A DNA stretch of 64,000 nucleotides from Brachybacterium alimentarium (GCF_002332425.1 NZ_NRGS01000025.1:1-64000); one strand, 5' to 3'; positions 1 through 7,914 are shown, counted from the first letter of the stretch. Notes: generated by a model from the letters alone, not told the origin. Numbers and translations are program-made.

Positions 1-937
1 CACCGTCAAATGCGATGAGCCACGAACGGTCAGTGCCGAGCTTGACCTGAAGGACGGCGCGGAGCAGCCGCTCGGTCAAATACCAGGCTTCTCTCAGTTG
101 GTGGTGAGGCTGAAAGCCCTGGTGGACGACCGTGCCGCGCGGCCCGGCGATGAGCCGGCCGATTTCGCTACTATCGTTGGGTATCCCCAGGCGGTCCAAC
201 TCGTCGCATAGTCCCTTCTTGTTGAAACCGGTTCCGTGCTTCTCGACCCCTAGGCAGGCGACCTCAAGTGCACCGACTAGGAGCATGAGGCCGGGTGGAG
301 TGAGGGTGTGCTCAAGCGCAGCTAGGTAACACGACAGGGCGGCCGCAGTCGCGTCATCCGGTGCGCACATCTCACTCAAGTTCTCGAGGGCGGGCGTGAC
401 GGTCTCGCGGCGAGTCACGGACTGATCGTGACAACGGACGGCGTCACTCGAGTCGATGATCGCCACCCCGTCGGGGGTGGCGACGGCAATCTGGAACGCG
501 ATAAAGCGGTTGGCGATCCGCTCGTCGAGCACGGTGATCGCGGCGGCCAAGGCCTGACGAGCGCGTCTTAGGCCCTCGGTGACGAATCCTCCGAGGTCAC
601 TCTCTGGCACCGCGCCAAGCTCGACCTCCGTGATCGTGAGAATCGTGTTCGGCCGAGTCCACAGGTCGTGGCGTGAGTAGACGATCCTTAGCGGGTCTGT
701 TGGCTCGAAGCGGGCATCCGTATAGCGGTAAGAGGCCTGTCCGGTCTGTTGATAGATCCTCGCGTCCTGTCCGATTCGGGTCACGTTCTCCAAGTCGAAC
801 AGACTAGGGATCGGGGCGCCGCTGTGGATTAACTGTGCGATCGCCTGCTGCCCCTCTACCGCGGCCGGAACAGCTTCGTCCCGGCCGGTGGGGTCAAAGG
901 GGTCTGTAGGCCACCTGGTCGTGCCGAGTTGGATCAT
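1..937 (-). CDS. HEPN-like hypothetical protein (3' end beyond window)
   Basis: An open frame of 312 codons runs from an ATG at 937 to the window edge without a stop, so the C-terminus is missing. I do not recognise the N-terminal 200 residues. The C-terminal part is helical, and residues 267-272 read RGTVVH inside GPRGTVVHQG. This is an R-X4-H motif of the kind that forms the active site of HEPN ribonucleases, including the ApeA/Abi-type HEPN proteins of phage defence. The gene uses rare TTA, CTA and ATA codons more than the chromosomal genes to the right. It lies beside a broken tnsA, which suggests transposon cargo. That it is coding is fairly sure. HEPN membership is an inference from one motif and its helical surroundings; a non-catalytic HEPN fold is equally possible. 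Confidence 0.6.
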   Translation of the reverse strand, partial: MIQLGTTRWPTDPFDPTGRDEAVPAAVEGQQAIAQLIHSGAPIPSLFDLENVTRIGQDARIYQQTGQASYRYTDARFEPTDPLRIVYSRHDLWTRPNTILTITEVELGAVPESDLGGFVTEGLRRARQALAAAITVLDERIANRFIAFQIAVATPDGVAIIDSSDAVRCHDQSVTRRETVTPALENLSEMCAPDDATAAALSCYLAALEHTLTPPGLMLLVGALEVACLGVEKHGTGFNKKGLCDELDRLGIPNDSSEIGRLIAGPRGTVVHQGFQPHHQLREAWYLTERLLRAVLQVKLGTDRSWLIAFDG

Positions 938-1121
938 GCCTAGATTATGCCCACCGCCACGAACACTTCACCTGCCCCACCCCCCGGAGATGAGTCCTAG
1001 GGAGCGCTGTACTCGGCCTCGCCACCGGAGGATCTCTGGTGACTGGCGTCAGTCACCAGGCGTGAGGCCGTAAGACGCGGTGTCCAGCGGGTTCGTCACA
1101 CCCATGGTCCTCAGCATCCTG
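938..1121. other. Intergenic DNA, no gene seen
   Basis: There is no convincing coding frame, hairpin or repeat here. It separates the HEPN-like gene from the tnsA remnant. In an intact element of this family tnsB, tnsC and tniQ would be expected at this place, so this is the likely site of their deletion. Confidence 0.5.
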
Positions 1122-1403
1122 TCAGAACTCGAAATCGGGACATAGAACACGCTCAGGACACGAAACTGAGATCCGGACACGATCATTGGTCGCGGCCCAG
1201 AACAATCCTCGGTAGCTCCGTTGGCCCCGGTAGGTCGGCGGCACTCGCACGGGTAGTCCCTCGACGATCAGATCGGCACGTGCTTGCTCCCACGTCGTCG
1301 CGACCTCGTCGCCGGCGACGGTGCAGTAGCGGAGGAACACCTCGCGTCCGCCCACACGTCCATCGTGCCCGTCTGACAGGTCGGGGAGAAATCTGACACG
1401 CAC
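1122..1403 (-). pseudogene. tnsA remnant (N-terminal fragment)
   Basis: The 93-residue frame aligns along its length with the first 80 or so residues of the intact TnsA-like protein encoded at 11001-11729. The shared features are a VA-DE/R-EV segment, a Y-GQR-Y-GLFW-AT core and a terminal DF-E/D patch. It stops just after that patch. It therefore lacks the equivalents of Asp108 and Lys124, and the segment around Glu67 is scrambled. The homology to the neighbour is visible directly. That it is non-functional follows from the missing catalytic half. It sits next to a transposon right end (1391-1447), in the same orientation and at about the same distance as the intact tnsA to its own end, so it is the residue of a second related element. 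Confidence 0.75.
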
Positions 1404-1447
1404 TGGCCAAGTAAGTGAGAACTGGCCAAGTTGGGCGAGAACCTACA
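1391..1447 (-). repeat. Right end of a decayed Tn7-like element, with TnsB-type sites
   Basis: Read inward from 1447 the sequence begins TGTAGGTTCTCGC, then GTTCTCACTTACTTGGCCA, then GCGTGTC. The intact element's right end (inward from 11822) has TGTAGGTTCCCG, GTTCCACTTATTTGGCA and GCGTGTC at nearly the same spacing. A direct repeat ACTGGCCAAGT occurs at 1402-1412 and 1421-1431. Repeated short sites behind a TGT terminus are the known layout of TnsB binding sites in Tn7-like elements. Confidence 0.65.
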
Positions 1448-1465
1448 CCACTTGTAGGTTCTCGC
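1435..1465. repeat. Two facing transposon termini separated by 5 bp
   Basis: GCGAGAACCTACA (1435-1447), CCACT (1448-1452) and TGTAGGTTCTCGC (1453-1465) form a perfect 13-bp inverted repeat around 5 bp. Each arm is a transposon terminus ending in ACA or beginning with TGT, and 5 bp is the usual target duplication length of Tn7-like transposition. The arms also match the terminus at 11822, which argues against a simple terminator hairpin. Confidence 0.7.
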
Positions 1466-1590
1466 GCGATCTGTCAGAGGTGCAGTGAGGTGACCTGCGG
1501 TGCATCTTGTGGGCAAGATGCTCAGATTCTCGCCTAGTTGTCAGAATCCTCAGGCGTGCAGTGGGATGAGGCGACCGCAGGCGTCTCGTT
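1453..1590 (+). repeat. Left end of the Tn7-like element
   Basis: It begins TGTAGGTTCTCGC. Behind the terminus two diverged copies of GTGCAGTG followed by GA/TGAGG and C-GCGG are spaced about 75 bp apart (near 1480 and 1557), each preceded by GTCAGA. Between them lies a perfect 7-bp hairpin, CATCTTG (1503-1509) and CAAGATG (1514-1520). The repeats are likely left-end TnsB sites. Confidence 0.55.
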
Positions 1591-1642
1591 GTTGTTGTGT
1601 TTCCTTCGAAGAAGGGGTCCGTAACGAGCCCTTTCCGGCGGG

Positions 1643-2245
1643 TCAAATCCAGCCGTGGGCTTTAGCGTGTTTCGCGGCGGCGTGGCGGGTGGAGACGCCG
1701 AGTTTGGTGATGGCGTCGGAGAGGTAGTTGCGGACGGTCCCCTGAGCGAGGTGCAGGTGTGTTGCGATCTCGGGGACGCTTCTACCGTCCTCTGTGAGGC
1801 GGAGGGCATCGAGTTCTCGTTCGGTGAGAGGGCAGTCGACGCTGATCGCATCAAGAGCGAGGTCAGGGTCGACATACCGTTCACCCTGGTCGATGCGTCC
1901 GACGATGGTGGAGAGCTGTTCCGCGGGAGTGTACTTCGGGACGAATCCACGGACGCCCGCAGCAAGGGCTGACCGAAGAATGCCGGGGCGGGCGTGCCGG
2001 GTGACGATCACGATCCGGCGCTGTGGATTCTCGGCGAGGAGTGCTTTGGCAGTGTCGAGCCCTCCGAGGCCGGGCATCTCCAGGTCGAGGAGGAACACGT
2101 CGGCCTCGGTGCGGGCAGGGTCCGCGAGTACGGTGTCACCGCTGGGAGCTTGGGCAATGACGGTGATGTCACCGTCGAGGTTCAGGAGTGAGGCAAGTGC
2201 TGTGCGAAGCAGCTCTTCGTCGTCGGCGAGGTAGACCCGGATCAT
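1643..2245 (-). CDS. LuxR/NarL-type response regulator
   Basis: The 200-residue protein has a receiver domain (1-115) followed by a LuxR-type helix-turn-helix (about 138-200). The receiver shows the acidic pair Asp8-Asp9, the phospho-acceptor Asp54 in FLLDLEMPG, Thr82 and Lys104. The helix-turn-helix reads PLTERELDALRL, then GTVRNYLSDAITKLG. Size and layout match DesR/LnrK-type regulators. The start overlaps the end of the upstream kinase by 4 bp, so the two are translationally coupled and form a cognate pair. The likely target is the divergent ABC transporter set starting at 3646, as in B. subtilis lnrJK-lnrLMN and similar antibiotic-response modules; this target is inferred from position. 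It lies within the transposon boundaries and is cargo. Confidence 0.88.
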   Translation of the reverse strand: MIRVYLADDEELLRTALASLLNLDGDITVIAQAPSGDTVLADPARTEADVFLLDLEMPGLGGLDTAKALLAENPQRRIVIVTRHARPGILRSALAAGVRGFVPKYTPAEQLSTIVGRIDQGERYVDPDLALDAISVDCPLTERELDALRLTEDGRSVPEIATHLHLAQGTVRNYLSDAITKLGVSTRHAAAKHAKAHGWI

Positions 2246-3375
2246 CGTGCTTCTCCTCTCGCGGCGTAGCGGGCGGTAACGGTGAAGGTATCGCCGTGAT
2301 GCCTCCAGTCGAGAGAGCCTCCGTGTTCGGCGAATCGGGTTTGCAGGCTCACGAGCCCGTTACCGCCATCCGCGGCCGTGCTGCGCTTGGCGCGGACCCC
2401 GTCGTTGGAGATCGTGACCGTGTCGGGGGCGAAGCGGATGCTGACAGTGCTGGCTGCTGAGTGGCGGAGGATGTTGCTGACACCTTCTCGAACAGCGGTC
2501 GCGACCAGCGGTTCCCAGTCACCCAGCATCGTGGGGACGGGATCGATTGTAGTGACGATGCCGGTGGTGGTGAGGAGCTGTTTGACGTTGGCGAGTTCCG
2601 TGGCGAGCGTGACCGTGCGGTAGACGTTCGCGATCTGTCGGGTCTGCGCGGAGACGTCCGCCACCAGTGCTTCGATGTCTGCGAGCTCGTGCCGGGTGGT
2701 ATTGGGCGCACGATCCAGGCTGCGGCGGGCGAGTTCGGCTTTCAACTTGATGGCGACCAGCGTGTGACCTTGTACGTCGTGTAGATCATTTGCGAAGCGA
2801 AGCCGCTCCCGAGTGACGGCGAGCTCGTTCTCGTTTGCGCGGTGGGCGTCCATGCGGGCGAAGACCACCCAGCCGAGTTCGAGGGAGAGGAACACGATGA
2901 CCTCGGCGCAGAGGAAGAGCACGGCTGCGACCTGATCGGTCAGCCATCGCTCGCCATCCAGGCGTCCGCTCACTCCGGCGATGACCGGGGCGAGAACGAT
3001 GGCGGCCGTGGCGAGCGTTGCCCAGGGCCACCATGGCCTGCGGGTAGCGATCGCGTACGCGAGAGGGAGGAACAGGGCGAAGCCCACAGCGGGAGATGCT
3101 CCAATCCACACAGCAACGCCCCATCCGAGCACGCCGATGACCGCGGTGATCTTGAGGAGCCCGAACCGCAGGTGCCGTGGCCAACGGGCACCGTTCACAC
3201 AGGTGAGTAGCCCCGCAGCTGTCGCCGTGGCAAGCGCCCCCAGGTGGAGTCCTGAGGTGAGGGCGGTGGCCGCGGTGCCGATGACTCCGAACAGAGCCGC
3301 CGTGACCACATAGGCCCAGCGGGTGAGACGTCGATAGGCGTCCAGTGAGACGTTCACGTCGAGCTTGTCTGCCAC
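2242..3375 (-). CDS. NarL-family sensor histidine kinase
   Basis: The 377-residue protein has five or six predicted membrane helices in residues 20-175 and no large extracellular loop. A HisKA_3 dimerisation domain follows, with the phosphorylated His199 in FANDLHDVQGHTL. The C-terminal HATPase has an N-box-like REGVSNILRHS and a GNGLVSLQTRFAEHGG lid/G-box. Intramembrane-sensing kinases of this shape are found in DesK- and LnrJ-like systems that sense membrane-active compounds or lipid state. It is followed, with a 4-bp overlap, by its response regulator and faces the ABC transporter genes across a 270-bp shared promoter region. The ligand cannot be told from sequence. Confidence 0.88.
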   Translation of the reverse strand: MADKLDVNVSLDAYRRLTRWAYVVTAALFGVIGTAATALTSGLHLGALATATAAGLLTCVNGARWPRHLRFGLLKITAVIGVLGWGVAVWIGASPAVGFALFLPLAYAIATRRPWWPWATLATAAIVLAPVIAGVSGRLDGERWLTDQVAAVLFLCAEVIVFLSLELGWVVFARMDAHRANENELAVTRERLRFANDLHDVQGHTLVAIKLKAELARRSLDRAPNTTRHELADIEALVADVSAQTRQIANVYRTVTLATELANVKQLLTTTGIVTTIDPVPTMLGDWEPLVATAVREGVSNILRHSAASTVSIRFAPDTVTISNDGVRAKRSTAADGGNGLVSLQTRFAEHGGSLDWRHHGDTFTVTARYAARGEAR

Positions 3376-3645
3376 CTCGCCTCACTTTCCCTTCGATCTT
3401 TTCGAGCCCGGATCCGGCCTCACCGGAACCCGGTTCCCGCCCTGCCATCAACACTCCCACAGCTGGACGAGAGGGCTGTAGTGGGCACGATCATTTCTGG
3501 ACCTGACAACTGTCATATGCCCATCGGGACCAGCGTCAGATCAGGTGGTGACCGGATGCCCTGACGTACTTTCGACAGTTTCTCGACGATGGTAAGTGAC
3601 CTCGAAAAGAGAACGCAGACCTGTTCGATGAAAGGAACACGAGCT
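3376..3645. promoter_or_regulatory. Divergent promoter region between kinase and ABC transporter
   Basis: This 270-bp gap separates two divergent transcription units and must hold both promoters. An inverted repeat TGACA-AC-TGTCA lies at 3504-3515 and is a candidate site for the response regulator. I could not fix -10/-35 boxes with confidence. Confidence 0.3.
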
Positions 3646-3936
3646 ATGAGTAAAGCCCTTAGCGGGATCCTGATCACGATTCTGACCCTGGTGCCCGCGG
3701 GCATCGCGATCGTCGTCACGATCGAGGCGGTCCGCACCGGACGCGTCGCGCTCGGCGGTGACAGCGTCGCCGACAACATCCCCGTTGACTTCTATGGCAC
3801 GTCCTCGTTCCTTCCCGCTGGCGTGCTCGACAACGCCGGATGGGTGATCGCGGCGTGCATTGTCTGGATCATCGCCGCCGCCCTTCTGGCGGGCCTGACT
3901 GTGCTGCGCCGTACGGATGCGCGGCGCACCCGATGA
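3646..3936 (+). CDS. Small two-helix membrane protein of the ABC cluster
   Basis: This is a 96-residue protein with a helix near the N-terminus (ILITILTLVPAGIAIVV), a 35-residue middle segment and a second helix near the C-terminus (WVIAACIVWIIAAALLAG), ending in a basic tail. The ATG at 3646 is chosen because an AAAGGA ribosome-binding site lies about 10 bp upstream. It is the first gene of a plus-strand operon with the ABC ATPase 17 bp downstream and the permease. I do not recognise a named family. A small accessory membrane protein in a resistance-type exporter operon is the simplest reading. Confidence 0.7.
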   Translation: MSKALSGILITILTLVPAGIAIVVTIEAVRTGRVALGGDSVADNIPVDFYGTSSFLPAGVLDNAGWVIAACIVWIIAAALLAGLTVLRRTDARRTR

Positions 3937-3953
3937 CCCGAGAGGAACACAGG

Positions 3954-4868
3954 ATGCCCACCACATCGAATACCGTCGAGGTGCAGAACCTCACCAGCAG
4001 ATACGGATCCTTCACCGCCGTCGAAGACCTCACCTTCCACGTCCGCGCCGGCGAGCTCTACGCACTGCTGGGCACCAACGGGGCGGGCAAGACCACCACC
4101 CTCGAAACCATCGAGGGACATCGCAGCCCGACCGAAGGAGCAATCACAGTGCTCGGCGGCGCACCTACGGATCGCACTGCCGTGCGTCCGCGAGTGGGGA
4201 TGATGCTCCAGGAATCCGGGTTCGCCGGAGATCTCACCGTAGAGGAGACGGTGAACCTCATCGGCCGGCTCTCCGGTCGCACCGACGACACCGCGCGTCT
4301 ACTGGAACGGGTCGACCTCGTCCGGAAACGCGACGTCCACGTCGCACAGCTCTCCGGCGGGGAGAGACGGCGGCTCGACTTCGCCACCGCCGTGTACGGG
4401 GGGCCAGAGCTGGTGTTCCTCGACGAGCCCACCAACGCGCTCGACCCGACCGCGCGTGACGCGCTCTGGGAGGTCGTGAATGAACTCCGAGCGGGTGGGA
4501 CGACGATTCTGCTCACCACGCACTACCTCGAAGAAGCAGAAGCCCACGCCGACCGCATCGGCCTCATGCATCAAGGTCGACTCGCGCACGAGGGCAGCCT
4601 CAGCGACCTCGTCGCCGCATTCCCCGCACACATCACCTTCGAGACCTCCCTGATCAACGACGACATGCCCATCGCTCCCACCCGCATCCGGGGCGAACAG
4701 GTCGTGATCGAAACCAGCGCGCTGCAACATGACCTCTACCGGCTGCTGTCCTGGGCCGACGCCAGCGCAGTCGAACTGCGGAACCTGCGTGCGAACACAT
4801 CCAGCCTCGCCGACGTGTTCCGCACCCTCTCGACCGAAACCGCCGTCACCTCGAAGGAGCCTGCATGA
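3954..4868 (+). CDS. ABC transporter ATP-binding protein
   Basis: This 304-residue ABC-2-type ATPase has Walker A GTNGAGKTT at 40-48, the signature LSGGE followed by RRRLDFA, Walker B ELVFLDEPTNALDP, and a switch histidine in LLTTHYLEEAE. A C-terminal extension of about 90 residues after the nucleotide-binding domain is typical of drug and lantibiotic exporters (CcmA/NatA class). The ATG at 3954 follows an AGAGGAA ribosome-binding site. Its stop overlaps the start of the permease by 4 bp, so the two make one transporter. Control is presumably by the divergent two-component system. Export or sensing of an antimicrobial is an inference. Confidence 0.9.
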   Translation: MPTTSNTVEVQNLTSRYGSFTAVEDLTFHVRAGELYALLGTNGAGKTTTLETIEGHRSPTEGAITVLGGAPTDRTAVRPRVGMMLQESGFAGDLTVEETVNLIGRLSGRTDDTARLLERVDLVRKRDVHVAQLSGGERRRLDFATAVYGGPELVFLDEPTNALDPTARDALWEVVNELRAGGTTILLTTHYLEEAEAHADRIGLMHQGRLAHEGSLSDLVAAFPAHITFETSLINDDMPIAPTRIRGEQVVIETSALQHDLYRLLSWADASAVELRNLRANTSSLADVFRTLSTETAVTSKEPA

Positions 4869-5572
4869 TCGCCATCGCCCGCGCGGAGACCCGGATGCTG
4901 ATCCGCAACCGGCTCGTCGCTGCCTGCGCCATCCTTGTCCCCGTTGTCTTCGCCATCATCCTCATCGCCACGCAGAACAACTTCGGCGGCAGCAGCATCG
5001 TCGCCGCCCTCCAGGTGATCGTGATCGCCGCCCTCGGCGTTTACATCACCGCCACGACAACTCTCGCGGCCCGCAGGCAGAACCTGTTCCTCAAACGCCT
5101 CCGCAGCACCACCGTCACCGATACGAGCATCCTCACCGGGCTCCTGCTCCCGATCGTGGTCATCAACATCATCCAGCTCGCTGTCATCCTCGCCGTGCTC
5201 GGCATCACCGGCACCGCACCGCAGAACATCCCCATGCTCGTCCTCGGTGTCCTCGCCGTCGAAGCCCTGTTCCTCGGGTTCGCGCTCACCACCTCCGGGC
5301 TCACCAACTCGCCCGAGCACGCCCAGGTCACAACCCTCCCGGTATTCTTCCTCACCTTCGCGGCCGCGTTCTGGATCGCGATCACCGGCACCGAAGATCT
5401 CGCCCTCATCAAGCGGCTCATCCCCGGAGGAGCCGCCGCCGAACTCATCATCGAATCCTGGAACGGCATCGACACCGGTGCGGCCGTCTCGCTGCTGCTG
5501 CCAACCCTCGCCTGGGTAGTAGTCGCCTGCGTCCTCGCCACCCAGCTCTTCAAATGGGAACCCAGACGCTGA
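4865..5572 (+). CDS. ABC-2 type transporter permease
   Basis: This 235-residue integral membrane protein has about six helices (for example residues 18-38, 50-75, 95-120, 125-150, 160-178 and 210-228) and a short cytoplasmic N-terminus ending in RMLIRNRL, as usual for ABC-2 permeases. It overlaps the ATPase gene by 4 bp (ATGA) and must be its membrane partner. It is the last gene of the operon. No peptidase or biosynthetic gene is adjacent, which fits export for self-protection rather than production. Confidence 0.87.
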   Translation: MIAIARAETRMLIRNRLVAACAILVPVVFAIILIATQNNFGGSSIVAALQVIVIAALGVYITATTTLAARRQNLFLKRLRSTTVTDTSILTGLLLPIVVINIIQLAVILAVLGITGTAPQNIPMLVLGVLAVEALFLGFALTTSGLTNSPEHAQVTTLPVFFLTFAAAFWIAITGTEDLALIKRLIPGGAAAELIIESWNGIDTGAAVSLLLPTLAWVVVACVLATQLFKWEPRR

Positions 5573-5751
5573 ACTCATGAACGGGAGTGATGCGCGATCA
5601 GGTGTCAGCTGGGGTTAGGCCGCCAGGCTGACGGTCGGATGGGACTGGTGCACGCGCAGGTGACGGTAAGAGCTTGGCCGTCACGTCGAAGCTCGGATTC
5701 CAGACTCTCCCGTTCTCGATGGGGCGATTTGCTCCGGTCAGCTCGTCGGCT
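5573..5751. other. Intergenic DNA between converging cargo and tni operons
   Basis: This 180-bp gap lies between the permease (plus) and the end of the minus-strand transposition operon. I see no gene and no strong terminator. I looked for a further TGTAGGTT terminus here, which would make the element shorter, and found none. Confidence 0.4.
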
Positions 5752-6120
5752 TCAGTGGGCGTGCGACAGGTCGATCATCGAATCGAGGCATTGAGGTGGT
5801 GTCGGGACGTTGTCGGGACCCGCGAGGTGCCAGCGTTCCAGGGTCTGCGCGAAATCGTGGTGGAGGAAAGAATGGCGAGCTCCCGAGGACAAACGTGCAT
5901 CGCTTCTGAACGTCAAACGTTTGCCACGTGGAGTGGGCCGCAGGAGCAGAGTCTCGGCTTGAACGTCTTGGAGCCACTGCTCTCCATCGATCTCGCGGTA
6001 CGGGTAGCCGTGCTCCGCAACACGTTCGCTCACCCAGCCCAGGTTCGGGAGGATCCCGAGGTCGGCCGATTGAAGTGCGATTCGTCGGAGGACCTCCAAC
6101 TCCGACTGTTGCCGGGGCAT
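5752..6120 (-). CDS. Hypothetical protein downstream of tniQ
   Basis: This is a 122-residue, mostly soluble protein with no signal peptide, cysteine pair or motif I can name. Composition and codon phase look coding, and it follows tniQ on the same strand after a 45-bp gap, so it is probably the last gene of the transposition operon or the first cargo gene. An N-terminal helical stretch (LEVLRRIALQSADLG) and a C-terminal HHDFAQTLERWHL helix are visible. It could be an element-specific accessory factor, but nothing in the sequence shows this. Confidence 0.5.
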   Translation of the reverse strand: MPRQQSELEVLRRIALQSADLGILPNLGWVSERVAEHGYPYREIDGEQWLQDVQAETLLLRPTPRGKRLTFRSDARLSSGARHSFLHHDFAQTLERWHLAGPDNVPTPPQCLDSMIDLSHAH

Positions 6121-6165
6121 GGACTGCTCCGGGAGCTTCAGGGAGTGGGATCCCGTGCCTGGTAG

Positions 6166-7914
6166 TCATGGGGGTCGCCACTCCAATGGTCCTTGATCGG
6201 GCTGCGCGGTCAGGTGGTGTAGTTCTTTGGCTGCGCGTTCGATCAGGCTGTCGACCAGTGCGTCATGCGTCCTTGAGGTGGTCCGGGCCTCGAGGGTCGC
6301 GTTGGTGCCGTAGTCGGGGTGGTAGCGGGCGTCGCCTCCCGTGTAGGACTGCCAGAGCAGAACCGCCAGTTGATTACGGTCGACCGTGATCCCGGGCGTC
6401 GCGTCGATTTCGATGCTCTGCACGGCCTGCTCGATGAGTGTCGGCTCGGCGGCCCAGCGGCGTGCGGAGTAGTCGATCGGTGGAGGGGAGTCGGCGAGTC
6501 TGGTCGCGAGGTTCTCGAGTGCTTTCAGGAGTGCCTGCCAGGTGCCGTTGCGGCGCATCCGGGTGACCAGTGCGCTGGGCGTAGTGGCGAACGCGGCGGG
6601 TAGTCCCAGGTCGAGGGCGATCAAGGACCAGGCACGTGTGCTTCCGATCTTGGCGAGCAGCATCGCGGCCGCGGCGCGGGCCGGGATGTCGTGGTCCTGG
6701 ATCCAGGGTGTGAGGGTGCCTGGCCAGAGGACCTGCGGAATCACAGCCAGTGGCACCTGCTCGAGCCAATATTGGACCTGATCGGGCCACCAGGGGATCG
6801 GTTCGGGGTAGCGGGGCATGGAGGAAGCGAGGCGGAAGGTCAGTTGCGCCGTCGGTGACAACACGTCCTCCAGAGACCGCAGGCGAATGGCTGCCAGCAG
6901 AGGATTGTGCGGCCGGCGCCGGGCTCTCGCGTCGGTCACGATAGGCGTGTGCCGGCCATTGGGATCGAGCAGTCCATGACGGTCCGCGATGTCCGCTGCG
7001 GCGTGGGCCGTCGGCTGATCGAGGACCTCGAAGGCCAGCCGCGCCGACGACAATAGGCGATCGCGCCCCGTGGCATCAGGCGCAAGGACCTGCGTGAGGT
7101 CCGAGTCCTCGTCGATCAGCTCGAAGATCGCATCCAGATGATCGCGAGCAGTCACGCCGAACCCCGCCACGTCCACAGGTTCCAGAGAATGTGCAGCGGC
7201 AGCCTCAGCGGAAGTGTGCAGCCTGTCCAACGTGTCAGCCTCCGGAGCGCCCAGCGGGGAGGTAGGCGTCTGACGAAGGTCGTAGCCGCAGCGGTTCCGG
7301 CGTCGTCGGGACGGCGGTTGCTGGCCGGTCAGTTGCGGGCAGATCCAGGGCGGAGTCGCTGCGGTCATCCAGATCGATCTGCTGAACGGCACGGCGCCGC
7401 ACTCAGGACATCGCACGAGCAGCTGTACTCCATGGGTGGGGCAGGCCGCGGGCGCGCGCCGGCGCCATGACTGGAGCCAAGTTCCTCTGCTCTCGGCCAG
7501 GCACTGCGGACAGAACCTGATGGTCGCCGCTGGTAGGCGGCCGATCCGATAGTCCATCGCATACCGCTCGAGCTCGACCTCGAGTGCCTCATGGGGTGAA
7601 AGCGCTTCATCGGCGGCGTAGGGCTGGGTGCCGAGAGCTGCTGCGAGGGCGTCGGCATGCCAGCGGAGGTAGGTCTCCAGCCGGGGGACGGATGCGTTGA
7701 CCTGGGGCAGGCCGAGCGCCGCCAGCGTGACGGCGGATGTCATGCCGTAGCGGTGAGCCACCCGCCACAGCCACGAGACCGGAAGCTCATCCGGCAATGG
7801 AGCGACCGTGATCGGCCAGCGGCTGATGTCGTAACCACCGGCCACACCCCGCAGGGGCGGGGTCGCGGACCGGCGCCGGTCAGGCCGGGAGCTCGGCGAG
7901 GCGTTGGGCCGCAT
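6166..7914 (-). CDS. tniQ: TniQ family targeting protein
   Basis: TniQ/TnsD proteins link the AAA+ protein TnsC to the target DNA in Tn7-like and Tn5053-like elements. Residues 30-60 hold the family N-terminus (SRWPITVAPLPDELPVSWLWRVAHRYG). A zinc-ribbon set follows: Cys135 and Cys138 (CPQC), Cys158 and His161, Cys169 and Cys172 (CPEC), and further cysteines at 192 and 209. The remaining 370 residues are helical and less conserved, giving 582 residues, longer than minimal TniQ (about 300-400) and closer to TnsD. It overlaps the end of tnsC by 35 bp if the start at 7914 is used. A GTG at 7845, just before the conserved region, is an equally plausible start. It presumably chooses the insertion site upstream of dnaK. 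Confidence 0.85.
   Translation of the reverse strand: MRPNASPSSRPDRRRSATPPLRGVAGGYDISRWPITVAPLPDELPVSWLWRVAHRYGMTSAVTLAALGLPQVNASVPRLETYLRWHADALAAALGTQPYAADEALSPHEALEVELERYAMDYRIGRLPAATIRFCPQCLAESRGTWLQSWRRRAPAACPTHGVQLLVRCPECGAVPFSRSIWMTAATPPWICPQLTGQQPPSRRRRNRCGYDLRQTPTSPLGAPEADTLDRLHTSAEAAAAHSLEPVDVAGFGVTARDHLDAIFELIDEDSDLTQVLAPDATGRDRLLSSARLAFEVLDQPTAHAAADIADRHGLLDPNGRHTPIVTDARARRRPHNPLLAAIRLRSLEDVLSPTAQLTFRLASSMPRYPEPIPWWPDQVQYWLEQVPLAVIPQVLWPGTLTPWIQDHDIPARAAAAMLLAKIGSTRAWSLIALDLGLPAAFATTPSALVTRMRRNGTWQALLKALENLATRLADSPPPIDYSARRWAAEPTLIEQAVQSIEIDATPGITVDRNQLAVLLWQSYTGGDARYHPDYGTNATLEARTTSRTHDALVDSLIERAAKELHHLTAQPDQGPLEWRPP

Noticed and set aside
1435-1465. Reading the 13-bp inverted repeat only as a transcription terminator
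   Set aside because: Both arms match the transposon terminus near 11822 and no gene ends just before it in the right orientation, so transposon ends explain it better.
4736-5578. Long minus-strand frame opposite the ABC permease
   Set aside because: It is very rich in Gly, Asp, Glu and mirrors a hydrophobic coding strand; no domain.
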